Shown one piece after another: positions 1-10,545 of a DNA stretch of 64,000 nucleotides. The notes below the pieces were generated by a model that was given only the letters and a program-made list of their open reading frames with translations, ran no database searches and was not told the origin of the DNA. Every line of letters starts with the position of its first letter. Position 1 is the first letter of the stretch. The stretch comes from Gonatopus flavifemur (lineage: Eukaryota; Arthropoda; Insecta; Hymenoptera; Dryinidae), in NCBI GenBank assembly GCA_018340375.1, contig JAFFJZ010000007.1:28184001-28248000 (forward strand), read 5' to 3'. Made by a program: the position numbers and the translations under genes.

Positions 1-1826
1 GTTGAAATTTTGGATGAAATATGACAATTAAATAAATTAGTCTTTTCCAAAGTCAATGAATTCTCCCAAGGCTCCTGTTATCCGTACACCTCACTTCATA
101 TACTCCATTCTGATCCATCACAAATGATAAAAGCAGCGTTCCTTATCCAAATTTTGATCTTTGAAATTGTAATTGTTTGGACGAATGATGGCGATCTGTC
201 AACTAGACGAGAGATTAGCTCGCGTACATATATAAAATAAAGAAATATTAGGAAGTCTACTAGAAGAAATGATGCTCCTACGACTGAGCTCAACCGCGCT
301 TCTTCTGCTCCTTGGTCTTCGTACTAAGCACAAGGCAGGGGCAATACTCAACGGCAGCTCACGCCAGCACTTTGAAAACCCTAAATCCTGAATAACGCGC
401 GTGTCCCCACTCCCCCGCATACGGTACCTCCCCACCACCATCACTAATATTTCAACACGTATACATACAAACTCCAATGTCTAGCCGCCACTACCACTTG
501 CCTCCACCACCGCCGTCGCTACCACCGCCACCGCCGCTACCACCACCACCACTACCACCAACCCGATCAGTTGTTTTATGTTTTGCCGATCATCGACACG
601 GCCACGCGACGCAAGCAAAACGACGGTGGTGTCAGGATAAGATACTGGTAGCTCCTTTTTTTTGCAATCTAACGGATTCTCTAACCTCGTCAATGATGTG
701 GGAAGCACAAAATGTCTACGCGATGTAACGATCATTACTTCCCAACTAATTTCGAATCACTTATATCGGCTCACTTCGCAAAACCATTAAAACATCTTCA
801 AGTCATTTATTCCGTCACTCGTTGCTTCGCTGGCTGCTTCACTTTCACCATTCCTCATTTTTCTTATTGATTGTCTCGGCGGAGGATTCCTTTCGCACTC
901 TTCCTCTTGCACGGAACCAGAGTTCGACGAGGTCTGCACGAACGATCGAGATGCACCTGGCGTGATGCATAAACTCTGCATAAAACATCCCTCTCCCTGC
1001 TCAGCTCCTTCCACGATTTCTTCTTCTCGTTCTTCTTCTTTTTCTTCATCTCGTCCAAAGGCATCGAATGTTCAACGATGTTAAGTGAATCTTGGATACT
1101 AGAACTCCGTTCACTTCGCAATTGAATCAGATTCGTTTCTAACACGATTTCATGATTTTTCTAATCGAATGATGTACGGGAAATGCCACGACAAGGCGCA
1201 GATACGACTACTACAATGATAATCATGCACAGAACGTTGGGCAAATGAATATTTTACGACGTGTTAAATATATCGAGAAAGAAGAATGAGAGAAAAAAAG
1301 GAGCAGAAGAAAAGACTCAGGGAATATGTGGTTTGAAAATTAATAAATCAATGGCAAGTGCCGAAGGTGTTTTCTCCCTCCTTATATGTATAGCGCAATC
1401 GATCCTACTGGATATTTTATGGGAAAAGAGATACTTATCTCATCTTTGGAACTCGTTTAAGACCCGTTTCGGCACCTCTTGGGCTCTTTGCGATCGCGTC
1501 CGCTTCAATTACATACTCTCGCGTTCCAAGAATGGTTACATCTACCCTAGAATTTACGGATCGATCGTCATTTGCCATCATTCGCCGTTCGAACTGTCGT
1601 ATGTACAATGAGTTTTTGAATGGCCAACTGGAAAAATGAAGAACAATCGTTTAACGCTCGTACGATACTTTGAGATTGATTTTTTTCCAAACTTTTACTT
1701 CATACGGTACTTCGCGAGGAGATTTAAAACATCGCATTTCATTTACTCGTCAATGAATATGCAAAAGGACAGATTCTGTGTACTTACTTCTATTAAAAAT
1801 TCATGTTCACTCAAACTTTATGTTAA
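1..1826. other. Unique AT-rich sequence, no gene recognised
   Basis: I see no conserved domain, splice-consistent exon chain or RNA gene here. Short open frames on both strands are low-complexity (proline, serine/arginine or lysine runs) and have no recognisable family. Base composition is somewhat less AT-rich near 300-460 and 1440-1580, which could be regulatory or untranslated sequence, but nothing specific supports that. Confidence 0.5.
485..560. repeat. CCACCR-rich simple repeat
   Basis: An imperfect run of CCACCG/CCACCA triplets. In one frame it reads as a proline-rich peptide and on the other strand as a valine-rich peptide; both are side effects of the repeat and I do not call a gene. 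Confidence 0.8.
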
Positions 1827-2044
1827 CCCTAGAACGGGCATGTGGGATGTTTTAGGACCCCAGGACATTTGCTTCTATCCCAGCATCTGAACCTCTCTTC
1901 ATCTCTGTAGTTTGTCACCCAAATATTTTCAAAGTATACATCCTGACGAACAAAAAGCGCCCATAGTGAGTTGAAATCCGTTTAGTTTCAAATGAGACAC
2001 AGCCATTTGAAATTTCCTGTGTTTTTCACGTGCCCGTTCTAGGG
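1827..2044. mobile_element. piggyBac-like MITE (CCCTAGAACGGGCA ends)
   Basis: The left end reads CCCTAGAACGGGCATG and the right end is its near-perfect reverse complement (CACGTGCCCGTTCTAGGG). The left end directly follows TTAA, the piggyBac target; the right flank is TCTA, so one copy of the duplication has decayed or the match is chance. CCCTAGAA ends after TTAA are typical of piggyBac. At 218 bp it has no coding capacity, so it would be non-autonomous. Confidence 0.6.
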
Positions 2045-2600
2045 TCTATATTGAATAAAGTGTTGAATCAATTGTTGAATTACTGCTGATTTCACAGCCT
2101 TCTCAGATGAAACAATATGTTGTTCATTGATTATTTGGCATAAACTTCGTGTGAGCCTCCTGGAACACAAATTGTTAACAGACATACACAGTATTTCTCA
2201 ATGTTTGCATAACCAAAGGAAAAACATCTAACTGTAGTAAGCACATCGATTGAAAGGGTGTAGTTAGATATTCGATAGGTAGGAAATTCAGTCACAGTAA
2301 ATAAAAACTTAGTCGCGTCAACTGAATTTTTTATTCCCATTGGATAAACCGTTTTATTCATATTTCAGACGACTAGAGTTTAATTTACCCCAGCTAGAAT
2401 CTAGCTAGGGTGAATAAAAACTTATCTGTGGCAAATAACATTTAGTTTTCTCAGCTGGGTTTCTCTCAGTGTGGTTGTTGTCTCCATGAGTTAAGAAATT
2501 GATAAGAACCTATGTTACAAAATGTATACAGTGTCTATGAAATATGTTTCCGGATACATACGTATCCGATAATCTCACAGAACACGTGTCAACATGTAGA
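2045..2600. other. Intergenic, no clear feature
   Basis: AT-rich sequence. A 22-bp near-palindrome CCCAGCTAGAATCTAGCTAGGG-like motif lies near 2389-2410; its flanks give no convincing element boundary. Confidence 0.4.
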
Positions 2601-2789
2601 GTAAATGAGGGTGAGATGGCGCACTTTTCCGCTCCACTACAGTACGGGATGATACATAAAACCTCATTTACCCCAGGAAAATTTGAAGATTGTAATTGAA
2701 TCTTCATATTTTTCTTGCATGAACGAGGTTTGATATATTATTTTATGCTGTAGAGGAGCGGGAAAGTGCGCTATCTCACCTCCATTTAC
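2601..2789. repeat. Palindromic element, copy 1
   Basis: Near-palindrome: left arm GTAAATGAGGGTGAGATGG..., right arm ...CTATCTCACCTCCATTTAC. The arms share GCGCACTTTYCCGC and the loop side contains paired ATGATACATAAAACCTC / GAGGTTTGATATATTAT. A related hairpin lies at 31482-31655, so this is a dispersed family rather than a chance fold. Confidence 0.7.
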
Positions 2790-3462
2790 CTTATATAAAA
2801 TTTTGTCAATATCGATGCACTGAGAAATTAATTTAGTTATAGTTCCCAGCACATGGTAATAAAAACAAAGAGTTGCAGCTTCGAATTTTTGCACCTTTAC
2901 ATGTATCATAGGACCAAGGCAACAAAAAGCTTGTGAAAGAGTTCTCCAAAGACTGTCTAAATATGTAAAAAAAAATGTTGTCCCTGATTTTGTTGTGCTA
3001 GTTGAAAATTTCTACAATCACAATATTCATGCCAAAAGTATCCATTATCATTGATTTGCAATGTTGAAAATACCCAACACCAGATGTATCAAATGACAAA
3101 AATTTCCAATGAACACAATATTCAAAATATTCAGATACCATGTAATGTATTCACAATTTCAAACAACGATTCCATCATTATGTTTCAAAATCAAAACTAT
3201 TTCATATAACACCAAACAAATCTTATGAACTATGAATTTCACGTGATCCAATGTAGTCTCACAGAGTCAGATCTAAGTGGGCAGGCGGCAAAAGGGTACA
3301 AGTGCCTTAAGTGCCGAAGACAAGGGGGCACTCTTGCTACAATTTGCAGAATCAAACATTCACGTTCTGATGAACTAAAACCTTATTTATTGCACAAATG
3401 ATGAATGGATATTCGATGACAAGATATGATTGCATTTTATTTTCAATTACCCATGCGAAAGT
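2790..3462. other. Intergenic, no clear feature
   Basis: AT-rich unique-looking sequence. I found no inverted ends, tandem structure or exon-like frame. Confidence 0.4.
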
Positions 3463-3860
3463 TTACCAGTGGTGCAAGGCTGACCCAGCCCTGACGAGCA
3501 TTGGCGGAGCCTTGGGACAAAGCCTGACTGAAGACTGAAATGATAACATCGTTTCAGCAATGAACAAGTCTCCATTTTGACGCCTGGGGTAAAGGTGGTG
3601 GAATGTCGCCAATGTTGGCGTAGGCTCGATTGAATGGTTCTGCCATGATTGGCCGATACAAAACTTTTGTTGTAAAACCAATGTTGGTTCAATCCTAGAC
3701 CAATGCTAACAAAAACTTGTGCCAACATTGTTTTCATAATTTTCATGTTTGTATTGCCGACACAGGCACAATATTACCTCTATTATCAATCAACGATGAC
3801 CCAATATGAATCCTCTACGTTTGGCTGCCACGCCTGGCCCAAGCCATTACCCGTGATCAA
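3463..3860. repeat. GC-richer stretch with CCAATGTTGG motifs
   Basis: Repeated motifs of the type CCAATGTTGG, ATTGGCGGA and GACCAATG, in both orientations. Motifs of similar style (TTGGCCCA, CTTGGTCCA) recur at 40479-41059 and near 51760-52050. It probably derives from several overlapping or degraded mobile elements; I could not fix boundaries. A 67-codon open frame at 3703-3906 has no recognisable family. Confidence 0.35.
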
Positions 3861-3955
3861 CATTGGCGGAATCGCTAAATTTTTACATGGGTATATTAAA
3901 CAATAATTCATTCACCGAGGGTTCCTGCTTATCATTTTGACAATTGATTGGAGGA

Positions 3956-4079
3956 CCCGAGTAGGAAACTTTTCAGAATTATATATAATTCGTATATAAT
4001 TTAATATATCTCATATTTAACTTATACAGAATTCTGTATCAATGAGATATAATTTCGTAAATTTTCCCACTTTAGGAGA
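3956..4079. mobile_element. AT-rich MITE, CCCGAGTAGGAAA ends, copy 1
   Basis: Left end CCCGAGTAGGAAACTTTTC followed by AATTATATATAATT; right end ...TTTCGTAAATTTTCCCACTTTAGGA. The ends are imperfect inverted repeats and both are flanked by GA if the last base is taken as a mutated G. Related copies lie at 24474-24611 and 59690-59804. Confidence 0.5.
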
Positions 4080-4655
4080 CACCGTGGTTGAGTTGTGCCC
4101 CATCAAAAAATTCTCTAGATATCTAGAGAACAAATCTCGTTATATAATTTGTGAGGATTTGCACCACAAACGTTTATCCGATGTACCTTAGTTTCTATCA
4201 TACCTTACTTTCTTTTTATCAAATCAATGAATATCCCAAATCCTAAAGGACTTCCCTGCACACGTCCATTGGAAGCGTTGTGAAAATCATCAATTGAGTT
4301 GTTGGTGCGAGCAAGGTTCAGTTTTACCAACTTATAAGCATTCCAATGGTTTATTGGCAGTAATGAATTACTCCTTTCACATGGGCGATTCAACTCAAGA
4401 ACCCAAGTTTTTTCAGAGTACATTAAAATGTCATATAACTCATTACTGTTCGCAATAAAATAATATGATCAAATTGACAAATCATATACATCAATTGCAT
4501 ACTCAAAAGGTCTAAACGCCGAAAGAGAACATACAATTTTTGAATGCTAAACGCGAACTTGGTATCAGTAGCATACCCTGTTGAAAATGCCAGACAGATC
4601 CAGATGGATCCTAGCAGTTCTAGGGACACAAAACGAACAGAACCGGGGACGGTTC
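4080..4655. other. Intergenic, no clear feature
   Basis: AT-rich. A perfect TCTAGATATCTAGA-type palindrome lies near 4112-4125. No gene recognised. Confidence 0.4.
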
Positions 4656-4870
4656 CTGGGAGCTATAATAATTTGAAGTTGCTGAATGCCGATTGGCTAG
4701 AAGCTCCAGAATTTCAAATTTTTATAACTTCGAGTTGAAAAGTGATGGGATACGTCAATTTTTTCCCAGAAATCCGCCGGTTTCCAACTCAGCGAATGGT
4801 GCCAAGCTCGAGTATGTAGAATACAATGGTTGTGAGCACGGTCGTATATGCAGATCTGGAAACTTATCAA
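4656..4870. repeat. Relic related to the 10.1-10.5 kb foldback element
   Basis: The stretch around TGAAGTTGCTGAATGCCGATTGG, the TTTCCAACTCAG segment and the TATGTAGAATACAATG segment match in order the middle and right part of the element at 10082-10545. Ends are not preserved. It is evidence of a dispersed family with at least two copies here. Confidence 0.55.
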
Positions 4871-5039
4871 AATCCCAATAGTGGGGGAAGTTCTCCTATT
4901 GAAGAATTTGTTTCGCATCTTGTAGTGGCGCTGTGATCCAAGGGTAGATTTTCAATTGTACAGCGATAAAGAGAATTGGACACAAGATATTTCCGTCTCT
5001 CGCGCACAATAACAAAAATCGGTATGGAGAACCATACAG

Positions 5040-5740
5040 TACTTCCATGTTCCATGTGAAAAATCTACTCTTTGGCGTACGATAAATCTCCTTAGAATGC
5101 ACCGATTGGGAAAACTGTTTTTTCGTTCTCCGGTTCGTCTCAACGGGAGAACGAGGCCTATTGTTGGATTTTCAAAAGCTTCAGAATTTATTCCTCGTAT
5201 GAATATGCCCAAAATTCCACGAAACTCGGATGATACGAACACAGAAAAGGCACGCTTCTAAAACATCGTCCAATAATGCGGGTGGAAGAAAAAAATTTTT
5301 CACAGTTTTCACCCAATTGAGATGAAACTCGTATGAAAGCACTGCCGGGTCATAACTAAAACGTGTTACAAATTTCATGGCAACTGGATGATAGGAAGCG
5401 GAGATATGAGCGGTCGCAGAATCACGATTTTCAAAACCACATTCCGCAATATTTTCAAAACGTGTTATCCGATCAAGACCAAAATCAATAGGCCTCGTGC
5501 ACTCTCCGAGACGAACATTTTAAAACAAAAATTAATCAAATCGGGGCATTCTGAGGAGAATTATCGCACGCTAAAGACAAAAATCCCAATTTTCAGAAAC
5601 ATATCCCGCGATATTTTCAAAACGCGTTATTCGATCGGAACCAGAATGGATAGGCCTCGATGCGCCTCTGAGACGAAAATACTGAAAAAAGAATCATCCC
5701 GATCGGTGCGGGCTGAGGAGAGTTATCGTACGCCAAAGAG
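5040..5740. repeat. Tandem and inverted ~150-bp modules with protein-like conservation
   Basis: Two head-to-tail modules (about 5425-5580 and 5590-5740) each contain ATTTTCAAAACG, ATAGGCCTCG, GAGACGAA and GAGGAGA-TTATCG-ACGC. A related module in inverted orientation lies at about 5058-5170, so the unit occurs on both strands. The + strand 5388-5876 is open for 162 codons and the two modules read as repeats of IFKTxYxIxT...RPRxxSET...YRTxK. I do not know a protein with this repeat; a satellite inside an old mobile element is more likely than a gene. Confidence 0.45.
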
Positions 5741-5741
5741 T

Positions 5742-5763
5742 GCACACACACACACACACACAC
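5742..5763. repeat. (CA)n microsatellite
   Basis: Uninterrupted CA dinucleotides. Confidence 0.95.
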
Positions 5764-6459
5764 TTTTGGGATTCACTGTCTTTCGATGTTTTAGAACGTT
5801 TGGCAAAGGCCGAATACCCCCTTGTGCATCTTCGATTTTCAACCCTATCCCAATACTTCCGTTTCCTTATATATAAGGAACATGGGAGTAAAAACGACAC
5901 CTCGATTACAACGCCACCACAAGTTGCAGCCATTATATGGAAAAACTTTGACCATCAAGGGGACCATTCCTACCCTAGGAGTTTCCAGACCTGTATGTGA
6001 GACCGTGGTTGGGAAAGATCTGAATTTGAAAACAAAATTAGAAATGCTCGTATCTCATAAACTAAGCATCCATAAAATTTTTCAAAACAAGCCATTATTG
6101 CATTTTGGTTGCAGAACATGCCACAAAATCTCTCATGCCGCATCTCTCGTCGCGCTTAAACGCTTCATTTTCAAGATTCTTATGTTTTTATATCACAGGA
6201 TTAGTGATCAAGAAAACCCAGTCCCATTCCAGCTGCGGAAACAAACTTTTTTACTAATCACATGGAGAAAAATATAGGTCAAAAATATAGTAATTTTTAA
6301 TGAAAATTTGAGAATATTTCTGGAATTTGTAATGAAGATGAAACGGTTCAAATTTTTCTGGAATTTCGTTTGGAAAACACTGAAAAATTATCAATATATA
6401 ACAAACAATAGAAAAAAATATGAACTCCCCAAAATTTCATGTGCATCTTTTGGAAAGTT
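5764..6459. other. Intergenic, no clear feature
   Basis: A 151-codon + strand open frame (5822-6277) overlaps this stretch, but its translation shows no family signature and it starts inside the satellite region. I treat it as chance. Confidence 0.4.
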
Positions 6460-6686
6460 CACATGGAAAAAATAATTTAGCTGCAGCAGCTAAGTAGCTA
6501 GCACGCACACGGACAGCCATAAAATTAGTTCCTGCGGCTAAATTTTAGCTGTTACCGCAAATAAATTGACTACAAATGCAAATTTTTTCGCTGTAACAGC
6601 TAAAATTTAGCTGCAGGAGCCACTTTAATGGCTGTCCGTGTCCGTGCTAGCTACTTAGCTGCTGCAGCTAAATTAATATTTCCGTG
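6460..6686. mobile_element. Hairpin MITE (class B ends) with CTGCAGC/GCTAGC arms
   Basis: Almost the whole element folds on itself: left arm ATAATTTAGCTGCAGCAGCTAAGTAGCTAGCACG pairs with the right arm CGTGCTAGCTACTTAGCTGCTGCAGCTAAAT (quoted in parts because of length). Ends are CACATGGAAAA and TTTCCGTG, i.e. the CACGGA-type ends seen in other elements here. No matching 2-bp flank (TT/CA). It sits 14 bp from the mariner's left TA. Confidence 0.75.
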
Positions 6687-6702
6687 CAGATTTTTTTCGT
6701 TA

Positions 6703-7993
6703 CAGTTTGGTTGAAAAGTTTCTGCGCTCGGAATGAAAGAATACTGTTTTTGTTACGAAATATATTTTCTTATTCAATATAATCTCCTAGAAGCTCAATA
6801 CACTTGTTCCAATGATCTTCCAATAATTTTATCCCATCCTTATAATGGTTTTCCGGAAGCGCTGCAAAATAACCGTCTACGGCTGCTATGGCCTCTTCAT
6901 TCGACGAAAAATGCTTTCCACGAAGGAATTGTTTGAGATTTCTGAAGAGATAGTAGTCGCTAGGAGCCAAATCTGGCGAATACGGTGGATGTTCAAGCAA
7001 TTCGTACTTGGGTTCTTTGAATTTAGCCATCGTCAAAACACTTTTGTGAGCAGGTGCATTATCTTGATGAAAAATGATTTTTTTCTTCTTCAAACCAGGT
7101 CTTTTCTCACGAATTTTTTCATCCAGCTGATCCAAAAGGCTGCAGTAATATTCGGAGTTGATTGTTTTACCTTTCTGAAGATAATCAATGAACAAAATTC
7201 CTTTTGCATCCCAAAAAACTGATGCCATAACCTTCTTTGCTGATCGTTGTGACTTCACCTGCTTTGGAGCTGAACAACCAGCTTCAGTCCACTGTAAACG
7301 TTCTTGTTTCAATTTAGGATCATGGTGGTAGATCCAAGTCTCATCCATAGTTATAAAACGACGCAAGAAGTCGGTTTCATTCTGCTTAAAACGCTCCAAA
7401 TTACGCTGAGAAATTTGTTTTCGATCCAGTTTTTGTTGAATTGTTAACGTGTGCGGCACTCACTTTCCAAACAGTTTTTTCATACGTAATTCTTCATGTA
7501 AAATATGGAGTACTCGTTCGTCTGAGATGCCTATGGCATTAGCAATTTAACGCTTAGTCAAACTTGGATCTTCACTAACCATATTATGTACATGCTCAAT
7601 GATTTCTGCTGTGGTTGCAGTTTTTGGTTGTCCTTCGCGTGGATCGCCTTCAAGGCTAGTACGACCACGTTTGAATTCACCAGCCCAAAATTCAACGATG
7701 CGTTTTGAAGGTGATGACTCCTTATACACTTCTAACAATTGTTCATAAATTTCCTTTGCTTTTAAACCCTTCAAAACAAAGAATCTAATGACTGCACGAT
7801 ATTCAGTTTTTTCCATATTAAGAAAAATCAATGACACGTCAACTTCAAATGGCTTGTAAACAAAGAATGAATTGACAGAATGACTTGTAACTTTGCATGT
7901 GTTCTCAGGACAGATATACCAACTTGAGAAGAAAAAAGTTTCGAGCTAGCAGTGCTATCTCTTGGTGAGCGCAGGAACTTTTCAACCAACCTG
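6703..7993 (-). mobile_element. Full-length mariner (irritans type)
   Basis: A 1291-bp mariner bounded on both sides by TA (6701-6702 and 7994-7995), the mariner target. Terminal inverted repeats are CAGTTTGGTTGAAAAGTTTC on the left and, on the other strand, CAGGTTGGTTGAAAAGTTCC on the right, followed by TGCGCTC in both. The length and the ACAGGTTGG-type terminus are typical of the irritans subfamily. It carries one transposase frame spoiled by two stop codons, so it is recent but presumably dead. Confidence 0.95.
6770..7837 (-). pseudogene. Mariner transposase with two in-frame stops
   Basis: Read from 7837 down to 6770 this is one continuous frame of 355 codons, close to the usual 345-350 of mariner transposases. 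It holds a TAA at 7547-7549 and a TGA at 7460-7462; the latter sits where the family has Trp in the KWVP motif, so a single base change explains it. The N-terminal part is the helix-turn-helix DNA-binding region. The C-terminal 229 residues are the DDE domain: MDETW (first Asp), HQDNAPAH (second Asp) and HPPYSPDLAPSDYY (third Asp), with 34 residues between the last two, i.e. DD34D as in mariner. The conserved ending GDYIE is present. No frameshift is seen. The element would be immobile unless another copy supplies transposase. Confidence 0.95.
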
Positions 7994-7995
7994 TA

Positions 7996-8758
7996 TTTTC
8001 GTTCTTCAACCCCACATGTTCAGCACGAAGAAATATTGCTGGACCATTGTACGTAGCATAGATCGTGTACTGAGCATCGGCTCTTTCGAAGCTTGTTTGA
8101 TTTTTGTTGGAATTCAGAATGCATTGAAAACATAGTTTGTTTCAGCCAAACAAAATTTTGGTCGAAGTGAATGCAAAGAAACTTTTTGATTGGCTGAAAT
8201 AAAATTTATTTGTTTGTAAGAAACTGTTGGTGAATGTGGCCCAAATTATGTTTATCCTAAAAAAATTGTATTCTCAGCCAACCAAAAAGTTTGTTCGCAT
8301 TCATTTCAACCAAAGTTTTGTTTGGATGGTACAAACGTTTGCTCAGTGTGGCGGCGTCAATATGGCTGACAGAAGATAGAAAAATTTGTGTGCAGAACCA
8401 TACATTACACGGTAAAAGATAATTGTGGAAATTTCCTCCAAAAAATGATGTCAGCAAAGTTCTTTCATAGATGGGCAATTCTTCACCATAATTTGGTGAA
8501 TTTTTCCTTCATCTGCAGAGGATTTAACACTCAAAAAACAAAATAATTCTTCAAAGTGGTGAAAGAATCCCTCATTTTTGATGAAAAAACAATTTCCCCA
8601 CGATGAGGAGATGGAATCCACCAATAGTTTGAAGAAGAACTCCCCACCTTTTTTACAGTTTTTTTATTTTCCACCGAGCAAAAATCTATGGAAAATAATA
8701 CGTTCAATGGAAATTTTTTTTAAAATTCATTCACTCATCCATCTGTGTATTTACGAAA
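7996..8758. other. Intergenic, with a small inverted repeat
   Basis: Contains the inverted repeat listed separately (8143-8325). The rest, including 8400-8700, is AT-rich with CACCATAATTTGGTG-like short palindromes and no gene. Confidence 0.4.
8143..8325. repeat. Inverted repeat (CAGCCAAACAAAA arms)
   Basis: Arm 1 at 8143-8200 contains CAGCCAAACAAAATTTTGG and GAATGCAAAGAAACTTTTTG; arm 2 at about 8275-8325 contains the complement, ending CAAAGTTTTGTTTGG. Arms are roughly 55 bp with a 75-bp loop. Probably a degraded hairpin element. Confidence 0.6.
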
Positions 8759-8867
8759 CCCTAGCATTTATGTACCACGGGGCCCATTCCGGCCTAGCAT
8801 GGGTCCCATCCTGTCAATATGGGCCCAAGACTGGGCCAGAGTGGGCCAGAGTTGACACACGCTAGGG
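8759..8867. mobile_element. 109-bp GC-rich MITE, CCCTAGC...GCTAGGG, 2-bp TSD AA
   Basis: Ends CCCTAGC and GCTAGGG are exact inverted repeats, flanked on both sides by AA. The interior is unusually GC-rich for the window (GGGCCCATT, ATGGGCCCAAGACTGGGCC). A second copy in opposite orientation is at 12020-12116, sharing the order GTACCA-GGGGCCC-CATCCTG-CAATATGGGCC. No coding capacity. Confidence 0.8.
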
Positions 8868-8974
8868 AAGTTTCCATTTACAAAAGGAGCATAATTCGAT
8901 TCATGCGAAGAGCCAGTGAATTCTAAATTGTCATTAATGCGACCATCTTGCGAGAAAGATTGAGTACATTACTA

Positions 8975-9248
8975 CGCCGAGGAAAAAAAAAGTTGTAAAA
9001 TTCACGTCTTGTAAATTTAATATTTGGACGATTTCAAAATATAGTTCGAGCTACCACAATTTTAGTTGATTTTGCAGCGAGGAATGTAAGATTTATATCA
9101 GCCGTAGTATATTTCACATTCGCTGTTACAAAATCAACTCAAATGGTGGTAGCTCGACTAACAGCTACGAGTAGCTCGTACTAATCTTGAAATCGTCCAA
9201 ATATTGACTCCGCGTGATGTAAATTTTACAACTTCTTTTTTTCCAATG
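8975..9248. mobile_element. Palindromic MITE, class B ends, TSD TA
   Basis: Ends CGCCGAGGAAAAAAAAAGTTG and, on the other strand, CATTGGAAAAAAAGAAGTTG, flanked by TA on both sides. Arms contain GTAAAATTYACRTC, GGACGATTTCAA and GAGCTACCAC. A homologous copy lies at 52580-52817. Confidence 0.75.
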
Positions 9249-9266
9249 TACAATTTTACCACAGTT

Positions 9267-9901
9267 CCCAATAAACACACACACGTTATTTCAACGTTGA
9301 AAGAACGTTAGACTGTCAAACGGACGTCAGTCGTTGATTTCATAACGTTGATTTTTAGTTAAAATTTGATAGGGAAATAGATGACCAGGAATTACGTTTT
9401 AATGACGTGTAATTTAAACTGGTATTCAAAATTAACCATCAGACGACGTCCTCAAAAAACGTGTTTTGAACGGGTTTGAATCACGCGTTTACAATGTGTT
9501 CATAACACCTTGTGTTTGAACTTCAATTGAAGATATTCTGCTAAAAATGTCGTACGAAACCAAACAATGGTTAACATTTCAACAACGAGCAAGATAGTAA
9601 ATAGTGTGGCATACCTTCCAAATTCTGTCATACTCAGAAATACTATTGTTCTCGATATTGAATGAAATGTTTTCAAAATAATTTCTTGGATTCAATTCAC
9701 GTTTTAAAACCATCATTAGGATGCGTCAATATTTGACGTCTTTCAAACGATGTTTAAACCGTTGATACGTTATTTTATGGTTGAAAAACACGTGATTTGC
9801 CGCGACATTTTTACGTTGAATCAACGCAAAGATATTACTAATTCACAACGTGTGGTTATCAACTGTTGTTGATGTTTTTAAACGTGCGTGTGCTCACTGG
9901 G
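9267..9901. mobile_element. MITE, CCCAATAAACAC...GTGCTCACTGGG, TSD TT
   Basis: The 635-bp element begins CCCAATAAACACACACACGTT and ends AACGTGCGTGTGCTCACTGGG, with TT on both flanks. The interior is built from many AACGTTGA / TCAACGTT and AAACGTG motifs in both orientations, giving multiple small foldbacks. The same terminal type (CCCAGTGAGCAC) with a different interior is seen at 25836-26508 and 52235-52508. Confidence 0.75.
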
Positions 9902-10081
9902 TTATCGTGTATTCTTCGGAAAGGATAATAATTGGCAGACAAAATTAATAGGCCTCGATTCCTCGATGGAACAAACAAATTGTACAAACCCAATTTGCGT
10001 AGTAATTTGCAAATACTCCCTTCTGCATAATGGATTTTTGACCCCATCATAATTTTTCAGTATACGTTTCTTTGTACATTA

Positions 10082-10545
10082 TACAGGGTAAAACAAGCTT
10101 GGTTTTTGACATGCGAGCATTTAAAATTTTCTCTTCAAATCCAAATCATTCAAAGGTACTATGTGCTACACACTCGAGCTTGACACTATTCGCTAAGTTG
10201 GAAGACGGCGGATCTCTGGAAATAAAATTGAACTATTCTATCATTATGCATTTTCCAGCTGTAATAATGATGTGGAGTTGCCGAACTCTGATTGGCTGAA
10301 AGTCCACAAATTTCAAACCGCTATCTAGCTCTGGAACAAACAATGATAGAATAGTTCAATATTTTTCCAGAGATCTGCCGTTTTCCAACTCAGTCAATAG
10401 TGTCAGGTTCAAGTATGAAGAACACAATGCTCTTGAGTTATTTGGATTTTCAGAGAAATATAAAAATTTTTTCCAAACGGGAAAAAACGGGTGGCAGAAT
10501 ATGCCACAGAAATGCGAATGATGAATTCTGGGACACCCTGTATAT
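10082..10545. mobile_element. Foldback element with TATACAGGGT ends
   Basis: Left end TATACAGGGTAAAAC, right end GGGACACCCTGTATA. Inside, GGCGGATCTCTGGAAATA...TTGAACTATTCTATCAT is repeated in inverted orientation as ATGATAGAATAGTTCAA...TTTTCCAGAGATCTGCCG. A relic of the same family lies at 4656-4870. The TATACAGGGT terminus is shared with the larger foldback at 42381-43544. Confidence 0.65.

Noticed and set aside
477..735. Proline-rich (+) and valine-rich (-) open frames
   Set aside because: Both come from the CCACCR simple repeat; no other protein features.
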